A model generated the notes under the pieces. The model did not search any database. It saw only the letters and a program-made list of their open reading frames with translations, and was not told the DNA's origin. Positions 1 through 6,055 of a DNA stretch of 22,025 nucleotides are shown here, piece after piece. A program made the position numbers and the translations under genes. This DNA comes from Treponema sp. GTDB taxonomy: Bacteria > Spirochaetota > Spirochaetia > Treponematales > Breznakiellaceae. How positions within the stretch are numbered: the stretch's first letter is position 1; each line of letters begins with the position of its first letter. Where the stretch lies: positions 1-22,025 of the forward strand of contig JAISTO010000200.1 in the NCBI GenBank assembly GCA_031272575.1, written 5' to 3'.

Positions 1-38
1 CGACATTTTTTCTCAAACACGCTATACTCTAAAGGCTG

Positions 39-64
39 TTCAAAAACGCGCTCGAGTTTTTGAA
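39..64. repeat. Short palindrome of the GTTCAAAAAC family
   Basis: A 9-bp perfect inverted repeat (TTCAAAAAC / GTTTTTGAA) encloses 8 bases. The same arm words recur in the palindromes at 10767-10796 and 10845-10936, so this is one member of a dispersed family. A TATACT hexamer at 23-28 lies just upstream, but any -35 box would run off the window edge. No gene is seen around it. Confidence 0.6.
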
Positions 65-192
65 AGGCGCAACTACCCACAGGAGGGGTGGTGTCATGGC
101 TTTTGTCTCGCTGGACACGGGTGACCGCTTTTTAAGTAGTCACCCCGTATCTTCTCGCCCCGCGCTTGGCGCGTCCGCTTCACGCGTTTTAT

Positions 193-248
193 GCGCAAGC
201 GCAAGCGCAAGCGCAAGCGCTTTAGCGCCAGCGCCAGCACCCGCGCCA
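193..248. repeat. Hexanucleotide tandem repeat GCGCAA / GCGCCA
   Basis: Nearly five copies of GCGCAA (193-220) are followed by three GCGCCA-type copies and one variant (225-248). The period is six, so any reading frame through it gives dipeptide repeats such as Ala-Ser and Ala-Pro. It lies in the gene-free 5' region of the window and could change length by slippage. Confidence 0.8.
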
Positions 249-303
249 TGCACGAGTTTCCAGTCCCAGGTCACGAGTCCCAACAACAACAAAACCCTCT
301 CTG

Positions 304-340
304 CCCCCCCCCCCGTTACGCAAAAAAGGTAACCTTTTTT
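304..340. repeat. Poly-C tract and adjacent A6GGT/ACCT6 palindrome
   Basis: Eleven consecutive C residues occupy 304-314. Positions 322-340 form a perfect 9-bp inverted repeat around a single base (AAAAAAGGT-A-ACCTTTTTT). The palindrome could fold as a bidirectional terminator-like hairpin with a U-tract on either strand. The C-tract is a plausible slippage site. No gene boundary nearby explains either one. Confidence 0.6.
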
Positions 341-380
341 CACTCTCATCGTTCCCCCGGAGGGGGCGGTATACTCATCA

Positions 381-409
381 TTCTGACTATTGGTCATATT
401 TCTGACTAT
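381..409. promoter_or_regulatory. Direct repeat TTCTGACTAT, 19-bp period
   Basis: Two perfect 10-bp copies of TTCTGACTAT (381-390 and 400-409) are separated by nine bases. The spacing is close to two helical turns, which would suit a protein binding one face of the DNA. The region is AT-richer than its surroundings. It is over 350 bp from the next start codon, so a regulatory role is only a guess. Confidence 0.35.
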
Positions 410-433
410 GCGTCGATATCGGGGAGTGAGGGT

Positions 434-545
434 GTGATGCGGGGGCTTTGCGCGGTGGCTTAGGCGGGGAGTGGTGCCTGTTGGGACTTGGGACTTGGGC
501 ATGATGCGGGGACGAGGGGTGGAGCGAGTGAGGGCAGCGGAGTGC
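434..545. repeat. Heptad-repeat block with TTGGGAC units
   Basis: The block contains GGGGAGT-type words, a run of TTGGGAC heptads (about 479-498) and two GATGCGGGG words flanking the heptads. The same module, TTGGGAC heptads followed by GATGCGGGGAYGAGG, recurs inside the thiE-like gene at 3285-3403. Opposite-strand heptads (AGTCCCA, about 263-283) lie upstream, so the block may be half of a larger palindrome. It is not coding in any convincing frame. Confidence 0.7.
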
Positions 546-572
546 ATGGGGAGTGGGGGGCGCGGAGCGCTT

Positions 573-710
573 GGGGAGTAGGGAGTGGCTAGTGGGGAGT
601 GGGGTGCGCTCAATTTGCAGGTTGCGCGGACTACCGGACAGTTTGCCGGTAGTACGCGCACCCCACTTGCAAAGCGCACCCTACTCCCCACTCCCTATTC
701 CCTACTCCCC
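573..710. repeat. 138-bp imperfect palindrome with heptad arms
   Basis: The left arm is built of degenerate heptads (GGGGAGT, AGGGAGT, GGCTAGT, GGGGAGT). The right arm, 659-710, is their reverse complement (CCCTACT, CCCCACT, CCCTATT). The centre is ACTACCGG (630-637) / CCGGTAGT (646-653), exactly symmetric about 641.5. Mismatches between arms fall within heptads and the heptad phase is kept, as expected for a structure under pairing constraint. It ends 55 bp before the start codon of the 766 gene. A related palindrome with a different heptad but similar core lies at 14212-14316. Confidence 0.85.
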
Positions 711-765
711 ATCCCCGGGGTTTCACCTGCCCGTAGGGGCGGGAAAGTATAGTAAGGAGAAGGTT

Positions 766-2781
766 ATGAAAAAAAGGTTTACGCTCTGCGCCCTCTTCGT
801 CCTGGCCGCCGCGGCGGGCTTTGGACAGAGCGCAGGCTCGGCGATCCCGCTGGATCAGGCGGTGGCGCGGGCTGCCCAGCAGTTGGAGGCGGGGCTCAAA
901 CCGGGGACGACGGCCGCGGTAGTCAGCATTGCGTCCCCCACCGCGGCGTTTTCCGCGTTCGTGCTGGACGAAATCACGGCCGCGCTCGTGAAAACGAAGC
1001 GCCTCGTGGTGATCGACCGGGCGAATCTTGACGCGGCCCGGCAGGAGCAGGTGCTCGGGGCCTCGGGCGAGGTGGACGACGAGTCGGCTCAGCGGATAGG
1101 GCACCTATTGGGGGCGCAGAGCCTCATCGTCGGGCGGCTCAGCAAGGCGGGGGCGGTCTACCGGGCGGTACACCGCATGACGCTTCAGGCGCTCAACACG
1201 GAGACCTCGGCGGTGGAGGCAGCCTACACGGCGGATATCGCCGCGGACGCGCGGGCGCAGGCCCTGCTTGCCGGCGCCCCCGATCCCGCGCAGGCGCCGC
1301 CGAGAGAGCGGGGGGAGAAAGCCCTCGCCCCGGGGCCGTTCGGCGGCGTGTGGAGCGGGACGGTCGTCTACAGCGCCGGCGGGCAGAAGTTCCGTGACGT
1401 CTACACCATCGAACTCTATGAAGACGCCGAGTGCTGGATTACGGTCCGCGCGGAGGACGGCGTGTTTCACCTGGACGGCGAGTTCGAGAAGCCTGTCATC
1501 GCGCGTCTGCCGGGGCTGCGCTGGACAAGCCGTTACACGCTGCAAAACAGCAGCCGCCGGCTGCACATCAACATAAGCCCCACGCCGGATTATTCCGGCG
1601 TGACGGCGCTTACGTTGAACAAGGGGAGGCAGATCAGTTCCCTCACGCGCCTTATGGAAAACGCCATTCAGCGTACGCGTCGTTTTAAGATTCTTGACCG
1701 GGGCGCGATAGAGGACATTTTACGGGAACATGATTTTCAACAGGACGATTTGGCGGACAGCAGGAAAACCGTTAAAATGGGGGAACTCCTCGGCGCGAAC
1801 TACTTCATGCGTCCTTCGGTGATTCCGCTGGCCGGCACACTCTATTTGGAGGCGCGTATAGTTGACGCGAAATCAGTGATGCTGGACGCCGCGGAGCTGC
1901 GCATAAAGGCGGACCTGTCGGACGCCTACGAGAAACTGGCCACCTTTGCCAACGAACTGACGGATGAACTTGGCTCTGCGCCCACTCCCCCGACCGCGCG
2001 GCAGCCGCCGCCGGCCGCGCCCGCGGTGAAGGTGCCCGCCGACATGGCGCGCATTCAGGGCGGCATCTTCACGATGGGGAGTCCCGCGTCGGAGAAGGAC
2101 CGAGGCAGTGATGAGGCGCAGCATCAGGTAACGCTGTCACCGTTTTATATCAGCAAGTATGAAGTGACGCAGAAGCAGTGGCAGGAGGTGATGGGGACGA
2201 ACCCGAGTTCTTTCAAGGGGGACAATCTGCCGGTGGAAAGCGTGAGTTGGTACGACTGCATCGAGTACTGCAACAAGCGGAGCGATCCGAACAACCAGAG
2301 CACGTCCGACACGGTGCGGTGGGTGGTAACCTGGAACCGGAGCGCGAACGGGTACCGGCTGCCGACCGAGGCGGAGTGGGAGTACGCGTGCCGCGCCGGG
2401 ACGACGGGACCGTTCAACACGGGGAAGGACATATCGACCGCGCTGGCGAACTACGATGGGAACTACCCGTACAACAACGCGGCGAAGGGGCAGTATCGGG
2501 GAAAGACGACGCCCGTGGGGAGTTTTGCGCCGAGTCCCTGGGGCCTGTACGATATGCATGGCAATGTCTGGGAGTGGTGCTGGGACTGGTACGGGAATTA
2601 CTCAAGCGGCGCCCAGACGGACCCCGAAGGCCCAACGGGCCCCGCCTCTTCGGGGTCGTTCCGCGTTCTCCGGGGCGGCGGTTGGTACGGCCACGGGCGG
2701 CTCCTGCGTTCGGCCGACCGGGGCCACGACTTCCCGGGCAGCCGGCACTACTACCTCGGTTTTCGGCTGGTGCGTCCCTGA
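766..2781 (+). CDS. Exported CsgG/LpoB-like and SUMF1 (C-type lectin fold) fusion protein
   Basis: This gene encodes a 671-residue protein. The start is ATG 766, preceded by AAGGAGA at 753-759. The reading frame is open further upstream, but only through the heptad palindrome. Residues 1-21 look like a type I signal peptide (MKKRF, then a hydrophobic Ala/Leu stretch). Residues about 25-165 and 260-400 each carry a CsgG/LpoB-like pattern ('VVIDRANLDAARQEQ' with 'LLGAQSLIVGRLS', and 'FKILDRGAIEDILREHDFQ' with 'LLGANYFMRPSVI'), as in outer-membrane-associated spirochaete proteins. A Pro-rich linker spans about 405-422. A SUMF1/FGE-sulfatase domain follows from 427 ('GGIFTMGSP', 'YEVTQKQWQEVMGTNPS', 'RLPTEAEWEYACRAG', 'GNVWEWCWDWYG', 'LGFRLVRP'). 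The two C-terminal catalytic cysteines of true formylglycine-generating enzymes are absent ('RGGGWYGHGRLLRS'). A surface or periplasmic binding role therefore fits better than catalysis. Confidence 0.85.
   Translation: MKKRFTLCALFVLAAAAGFGQSAGSAIPLDQAVARAAQQLEAGLKPGTTAAVVSIASPTAAFSAFVLDEITAALVKTKRLVVIDRANLDAARQEQVLGASGEVDDESAQRIGHLLGAQSLIVGRLSKAGAVYRAVHRMTLQALNTETSAVEAAYTADIAADARAQALLAGAPDPAQAPPRERGEKALAPGPFGGVWSGTVVYSAGGQKFRDVYTIELYEDAECWITVRAEDGVFHLDGEFEKPVIARLPGLRWTSRYTLQNSSRRLHINISPTPDYSGVTALTLNKGRQISSLTRLMENAIQRTRRFKILDRGAIEDILREHDFQQDDLADSRKTVKMGELLGANYFMRPSVIPLAGTLYLEARIVDAKSVMLDAAELRIKADLSDAYEKLATFANELTDELGSAPTPPTARQPPPAAPAVKVPADMARIQGGIFTMGSPASEKDRGSDEAQHQVTLSPFYISKYEVTQKQWQEVMGTNPSSFKGDNLPVESVSWYDCIEYCNKRSDPNNQSTSDTVRWVVTWNRSANGYRLPTEAEWEYACRAGTTGPFNTGKDISTALANYDGNYPYNNAAKGQYRGKTTPVGSFAPSPWGLYDMHGNVWEWCWDWYGNYSSGAQTDPEGPTGPASSGSFRVLRGGGWYGHGRLLRSADRGHDFPGSRHYYLGFRLVRP
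2660..2778 (+). other. Candidate variable region of a C-type-lectin-fold domain
   Basis: The last ~40 codons of the SUMF1-like gene run from RVLRGG to LGFRLVRP. Conserved framework residues (RGG, W, R, RSA, R, P, R, LGFRLV) alternate with a set dominated by Y, G, H, D, F and S, encoded mostly by NNC codons (tac, ggc, cac, gac, ttc, agc). In diversity-generating retroelements, AAC codons of the template repeat become NNC codons in the variable repeat at exactly this part of the fold. The NNC bias is also expected in a GC-rich genome, so it is only suggestive. No template repeat or reverse transcriptase lies in this window. Confidence 0.35.
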
Positions 2782-2811
2782 GTTCCGCAACAAAAAACAG
2801 GGGCTAAGCAA

Positions 2812-2852
2812 GGCGGCGTGGGCGGCGGCGAAAATCCGCTGCCCACGCCGCC
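2812..2852 (+). terminator. Strong GC-rich hairpin after the SUMF1-like gene
   Basis: A 12-bp perfect stem (GGCGGCGTGGGC / GCCCACGCCGCC) extends inward through GCGG/CCGC to a 7-base loop, CGAAAAT. It begins 30 bp after the stop codon. No T-run follows, so it is not a canonical intrinsic terminator. It could be a transcript-stabilising hairpin. If the gene is a retroelement target, it could instead match the inverted repeat that lies downstream of variable repeats in known systems. Confidence 0.5.
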
Positions 2853-2911
2853 GCGCTTCCGGTGGGGGGAGCGGCCTTTTCGAAGTGCGCCCCGCCGCGG
2901 CACGGGGGTAG

Positions 2912-2984
2912 ATTCCGCGGTTAAACCGCGGAATGACGGGCGGACAGGCCGCGGAATGACGAGCGGTCGGGCCGCGGAATGACG
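2912..2984. repeat. ATTCCGCGG palindrome with 23-bp tandem repeats
   Basis: ATTCCGCGG (2912-2920) and CCGCGGAAT (2926-2934) form a 9-bp inverted repeat. CCGCGGAATGACG then recurs at 2926, 2949 and 2972, an exact 23-bp period with a degenerate spacer. The palindrome resembles the dRS3-type ATTCC..GGAAT dispersed repeats known from Neisseria and other bacteria. A second copy in this window lies at 18043-18071. It fills the gap between the convergent gene ends at 2781 and 3003. Confidence 0.75.
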
Positions 2985-3002
2985 GCCGCCCCTATCCCCG
3001 CA

Positions 3003-3700
3003 TCACGCACGAGTCCAGGACTCCTCCATGCAGGCGGAGCGGAGACAGGCGCCGGCCGCGCCCGCGTCTTGCGCCTGGGCGATGTTGCCGCGCGTTATGC
3101 CGCCTATGGCATAGACCGGGAGAGGGGCAGCCGCGCGGCAGACTTCCGCAAGGAAGGCCAGGCCCCGGGCCGGCGCGTCCGGCTTGCAGGCGCTGGCGAA
3201 GACGTTCCCCGCTATGAGCCAGGACGCCCCCCCCTCCGCCGCGCTGAGCGCCTCGGAGAGGGAGTGGATGGACACGCCGAAGTGGGGAGTGGGGGAAACG
3301 GGTAACTGAGTGGGGGCCGCGAGATGCGTGTTGGGACTTGGGACTTGGGACTTGGGCGCGATTCGGAGGCGCGGGGTGAGGGGGACTGGAGGTCGCGAGA
3401 TGCGGGGATGAGGCCCTCGGCTCTTGCGGCGGTGAAGGCGAGCCAGGGGAGTTGTACTTTGGCGCAGCCCAGGGCCTGGGCGCGCGCTATGCTGCCGTGG
3501 GGGATGAAATCGACGCCATGAGCGCGGCAGAGGGGGGCAACCTGGGACGCGAGCGCGAGGTAGGCGTCGTCGGCAAGGTCCTTTTCCCGCAGAATGAGGG
3601 CAGCCACGCCCGAGGCCGCGATGCGGTCAACCTGATCCAAAAAGCCGGTCGGGCCCCCGGGCGTGAGTTCACGGGCCGTTACGGCTATCACCTTAAACAT
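3003..3700 (-). pseudogene. ThiE/TenI-family gene split by a repeat insertion
   Basis: The N-terminal frame (start ATG 3700) reads about 99 family-like residues, including 'LILREKDL' at 36-42 and 'GCAKVQLPW', up to 'GLIP' near 3404. The C-terminal frame resumes near 3284 with 'FGVSIHSLSEALSAAEGGA' and 'LPVYAIGGITRGN' and stops at 3003. Joined, the halves give roughly 190 residues, about the normal length for thiamine-phosphate synthase/TenI (TIM-barrel) proteins. Between them is a repeat insertion whose length must be 2 mod 3, so the halves are out of frame. The segment where ThiE usually has an Asn-Asp pair reads 'FIPHGSIARA', so this is closer to TenI (thiazole tautomerase) than to a standard ThiE. 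The start overlaps the thiH stop by 8 bp, implying co-translation. Two separate half-proteins cannot be excluded, since the second frame has ATG 3275. Confidence 0.7.
3285..3403. repeat. Heptad-repeat insertion inside the thiE-like gene
   Basis: About 119 bp separate the two coding halves. The best in-frame junction is ATC CCC | CAC TTC on the minus strand, and boundaries are uncertain by a few codons. On the plus strand the block holds GGGGAGT-like words, three TTGGGAC heptads (3330-3354), and a 10-bp word CGCGAGATGC flanking them twice (76-bp period). The module TTGGGAC heptads then GATGCGGGGAYGAGG matches 479-520 upstream of the 766 gene. The inserted segment translates to Pro/Ser/Arg-rich sequence without family similarity, in both frames. 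Confidence 0.75.
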
Positions 3701-4892
3701 AACTGTGGTCGCTCAGCACCGGCTGGAGGCCCCGCGCGAGGAGCATGGCCCGCATCTCGGCGAGGGAGCGGCGGTCGCTGATTTCGAACTGGCCGTCTCC
3801 GGCGCGCTCGCCTGCCCCGCCATGGCCCCCGATGCCCACATCAACCCCGGCGGATACCTTCGTGGCCCCCCAGAGCACCGCATGGTCGCGGAAGCGGGGG
3901 CTCTCGCGGGTCGACACGGTGATGCCGGCAAAGGGCATGAAGAGCCGGAGCGCGCAGATCACCTGGCAGAGTTCGGCCTCGCTGACGCCCTCGGGCTTCA
4001 GGTCATCATTGTTGATGATGGGACGGAGGCGCGGAACCGAGAACGAGAGCTCCGCATGGGGGTACTGCCGCTGCGTGAGGCGGGCATGGAGCGCCACTGC
4101 GAGGACGTCGCGGCGGAAGGGGCCGAGCCCGAGGAGGCTGCCGAAGCCCGCGCCCCGCATTCCGGCGCGGAGCGCCCGCTCCTGCGCGTAGAACCGGTAG
4201 GGGAAGACCCGCTTGCGGCCCGAGGGGTGCACGGTAGCGTAGAGCGCCGGATCGTAGGTTTCCTGAAACACGGTGACAAAATCCGCGCCGCTCTCGCGCA
4301 GCACCGCGTAATCCGCGCTGTTCATGGGGTAGACTTCGAGCCCCACGACGCGGAAGTGTTCGCGCGCGAGGCGGCAGGCCGCGGCGATGTAGTCGAGCCC
4401 CGCCGCGTCCGGGCTTTCGCCGGTAAGGAGCAGGATTTCTTCCAGGCCGGTCGCGGCTATGGCCCGCAGTTCCGCCTCGGCCTCCTCGAGGCTGAGGCGC
4501 GCCCGCTTGATCGGGTTGTTCCGGCTGAAGCCGCAGTAGCGGCACCCGTTGGCGCAGTAGTTGGACAGGTAGAGCGGGGTGAAGATACCCACCGCGTTGC
4601 CGAAGCGCGCCCTCGTGACCTGTTGCGCAAGACGCGCCGCGTCCTCGAGCAGGGGCGCTGCCGCGGGCGCAAGGAGCGCGCCCAGGTCCGCGGGGGAAAG
4701 CGTGTCCCCCCGCGCGGCGGCCCGCAGCGCCTTTTGCGCGTCATCCGCGCTGTATGCGAGGGGCTCGTACGCGGCCGCGCCCTCGAGGACGGCCCGCATG
4801 ACGGCAGGGTCGCCCGGCTCCATGTCAGGCAGCAGAGTCATGCAGTCGGGGGGGGCCGCGGCGTCCTGGCGCGGCAGTGTTGGCAGCGACAT
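3693..4892 (-). CDS. thiH: 2-iminoacetate synthase (tyrosine lyase), radical SAM
   Basis: ThiH cleaves tyrosine with SAM to give dehydroglycine (2-iminoacetate) and p-cresol, supplying the glycine-derived part of the thiamine thiazole ring. The predicted protein has 399 residues, close to the family norm of about 370-400. The radical SAM cluster motif CxxxCxxC is at C113, C117 and C120 ('YCANGCRYCGF'). It is followed by 'GLEEILLLTGESP', 'VVGLEVYPMNSADY', 'FQETYDPALY', 'RRDVLAVALHARLTQRQYP' and the C-terminal 'ISDRRSLAEM', all typical of ThiH. No Shine-Dalgarno precedes ATG 4892, but a -10 box lies 6 nt upstream. The gene is followed by the thiE/tenI-like gene with an 8-bp overlap. No TPP riboswitch is visible upstream, and thiG, thiS and thiF are not in the window. 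Confidence 0.93.
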   Translation of the reverse strand: MSLPTLPRQDAAAPPDCMTLLPDMEPGDPAVMRAVLEGAAAYEPLAYSADDAQKALRAAARGDTLSPADLGALLAPAAAPLLEDAARLAQQVTRARFGNAVGIFTPLYLSNYCANGCRYCGFSRNNPIKRARLSLEEAEAELRAIAATGLEEILLLTGESPDAAGLDYIAAACRLAREHFRVVGLEVYPMNSADYAVLRESGADFVTVFQETYDPALYATVHPSGRKRVFPYRFYAQERALRAGMRGAGFGSLLGLGPFRRDVLAVALHARLTQRQYPHAELSFSVPRLRPIINNDDLKPEGVSEAELCQVICALRLFMPFAGITVSTRESPRFRDHAVLWGATKVSAGVDVGIGGHGGAGERAGDGQFEISDRRSLAEMRAMLLARGLQPVLSDHSYV

Positions 4893-4898
4893 ACGGGT

Positions 4899-4928
4899 AT
4901 GCTAGGGGATAGTGGGGAGCGGGGTCAA
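4899..4928 (-). promoter_or_regulatory. Candidate leaderless promoter of thiH
   Basis: On the minus strand TTGACC (4923-4928) and TAGCAT (4899-4904) are 18 bp apart. The -10 box ends 6 nt before ATG 4892, which places transcription start at or next to the start codon. The spacer is itself heptad-like (CCCCACTATCCCC), so part of the repeat family may sit between the promoter boxes. Confidence 0.45.
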
Positions 4929-4947
4929 GGCGTCGACTCATTATTCC

Positions 4948-4980
4948 TGGGACTAATAAGTCATGGGACTAATAAGTCCC
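4948..4980. repeat. 16-bp tandem repeat with terminal hairpin
   Basis: TGGGACTAATAAGTC occurs at 4948-4962 and 4964-4978. The second copy continues to AGTCCC, giving hairpin GGGACT-AATA-AGTCCC (4965-4980). It lies between divergent thiH and the small gene at 5031, so it may be an operator or an attenuating hairpin. Confidence 0.55.
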
Positions 4981-5030
4981 TTAAAAAATCTCTTTTCCTG
5001 CCGATATTAAAAAGGGAGATTATCGGGGAA

Positions 5031-5483
5031 ATGACTGAACGAATCAATTTTGAAGATACGCTTTTTATTTTGATGATCCGGCTGCGGATGATACGCGATA
5101 CGCTTGCGCTGGACGCGTCGCCGGATATTTTTCTTGAAAAAACGCTTGATGATATCCGCTTCATTGATCGGATATTGGAAATACTGCTGAAGTATCTTGC
5201 GGAGAATCAGCGGCTCATAGAAAGAGCGGACTTTGTCAAGCGCCTCTCTGAAATGGAGTGGCACTTTTCGCGGCTGCTCAATGCCTTCATCAATGGGGCG
5301 GGGAATCTGTCCGGACATTTGTTTCCTGAAGCGGGAACTCAGGTTACCCTGATGCGCAGCCGCGGGCAGGAACGGAGCAAAACATTGGACAGCATGGAAA
5401 TGAACGGTGACGAGGCGGGGAAGAGCGAGGGGCCGGTGGTGAGCAGCGCGGAAATGAACGAACTCTTAAAAGATTTCCCGTAA
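5031..5483 (+). CDS. Small hypothetical protein upstream of rsmD
   Basis: The gene encodes 150 residues. I chose ATG 5031, preceded by a GGGGAA/AGGGAGA-like region, because the open frame further upstream is only the antisense of thiH. I do not recognise a family. Residues 1-90 are Leu/Ile/Arg-rich and look helical ('MTERINFEDTLFILMIRLR', 'RFIDRILEILLKYLAENQR'). The C-terminal third is charged and Ser/Glu-rich, so probably disordered. There is no signal peptide or Cys cluster. The DNA is less GC-rich than its neighbours. The TAA stop overlaps the rsmD ATG by one base (TAATG), so the two genes are probably translationally coupled. This suggests, without proving, a housekeeping role linked to ribosome or cell-cycle functions. 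Confidence 0.75.
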   Translation: MTERINFEDTLFILMIRLRMIRDTLALDASPDIFLEKTLDDIRFIDRILEILLKYLAENQRLIERADFVKRLSEMEWHFSRLLNAFINGAGNLSGHLFPEAGTQVTLMRSRGQERSKTLDSMEMNGDEAGKSEGPVVSSAEMNELLKDFP

Positions 5484-6046
5484 TGCGTATCACTGGAGGC
5501 GCGCTGAAGGGCCGAATCGTCAAAGTGCCGCCCGGCCGCATACGTCCCGCAATGGATCGAATGCGGGAGTCGATCTTCGGCGTACTGGGGGATCTCGCGG
5601 GGCTTTCGTTCCTCGACCTCTTTTCCGGTTCCGGCATCGTCGCGCTCGAGGCCGCATCGCGGGGCGCCGCTCCGGTCGAAGCGGTGGAAGGCGACCCGCT
5701 CAAGCGCGCGGTACTGATCGAAAACGCCGCCCTTTCCCCGTTGAGGATACAGTGCCGCTTTATGGCGGTGGAACTCTATGTGCGCTGCGCCAGCCGCGCC
5801 AGCCGCGTCCGCCGCGCCTTCGACCTGATCTTCTGCGATCCCCCCTTTCCCTACCGCTTCAAAAACGATCTGCTCCGCGGCCTCGCGGCCTCCCCTCTCG
5901 TGCGCCCCGGTACCCGCATCCTCATGCACAGACCCGCAAAAGAAAGCGTCATTGCCGCGCCCCCCCTCCTGCTCCGTGAAACCCGCCTCTACGGCCGCTC
6001 CGCGGTGGATTGGTGGTATATTGACGAAAACACCGCTCTGCATTAA
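5483..6046 (+). CDS. rsmD: 16S rRNA (guanine-N2)-methyltransferase RsmD
   Basis: RsmD methylates G966 of 16S rRNA in the small ribosomal subunit, using SAM. The 187-residue protein has the expected length. It starts with the RsmD signature 'MRITGGALKGR', then 'RPAMDRMRESIFGVLGDL'. The SAM-binding motif is 'FLDLFSGSGIVALEAASRGA' and the catalytic motif IV is 'FDLIFCDPPF' near residue 115. The start codon overlaps the stop of the upstream gene, and the next gene begins 9 bp downstream, so the three genes probably form one transcript. The C-terminal half is less conserved, but nothing appears missing. Confidence 0.93.
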   Translation: MRITGGALKGRIVKVPPGRIRPAMDRMRESIFGVLGDLAGLSFLDLFSGSGIVALEAASRGAAPVEAVEGDPLKRAVLIENAALSPLRIQCRFMAVELYVRCASRASRVRRAFDLIFCDPPFPYRFKNDLLRGLAASPLVRPGTRILMHRPAKESVIAAPPLLLRETRLYGRSAVDWWYIDENTALH

Positions 6047-6055
6047 CATACCCCC

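Noticed and set aside
96..332. Small open frame with a good AGGAGG 9 bp before ATG, encoding Ala-Ser and Ala-Pro repeats (78 residues)
   Set aside because: The product is dictated by the hexanucleotide repeat and poly-C tract, with no family similarity. It lies in a dense repeat region, so the ribosome-site match is probably chance.
553..765. 71-codon upstream extension of the SUMF1-like gene
   Set aside because: It reads through the heptad palindrome and would bury a clear signal peptide and Shine-Dalgarno at 766.
2926..2984. Three 23-bp repeats as a CRISPR array
   Set aside because: There are no unique spacers: units abut directly with a degenerate linker, and no cas genes are present.
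4893..5030. Possible TPP riboswitch before thiH
   Set aside because: No conserved CUGAGA or ACCUGA-type core is visible on the minus strand, and the promoter leaves no room for a leader.
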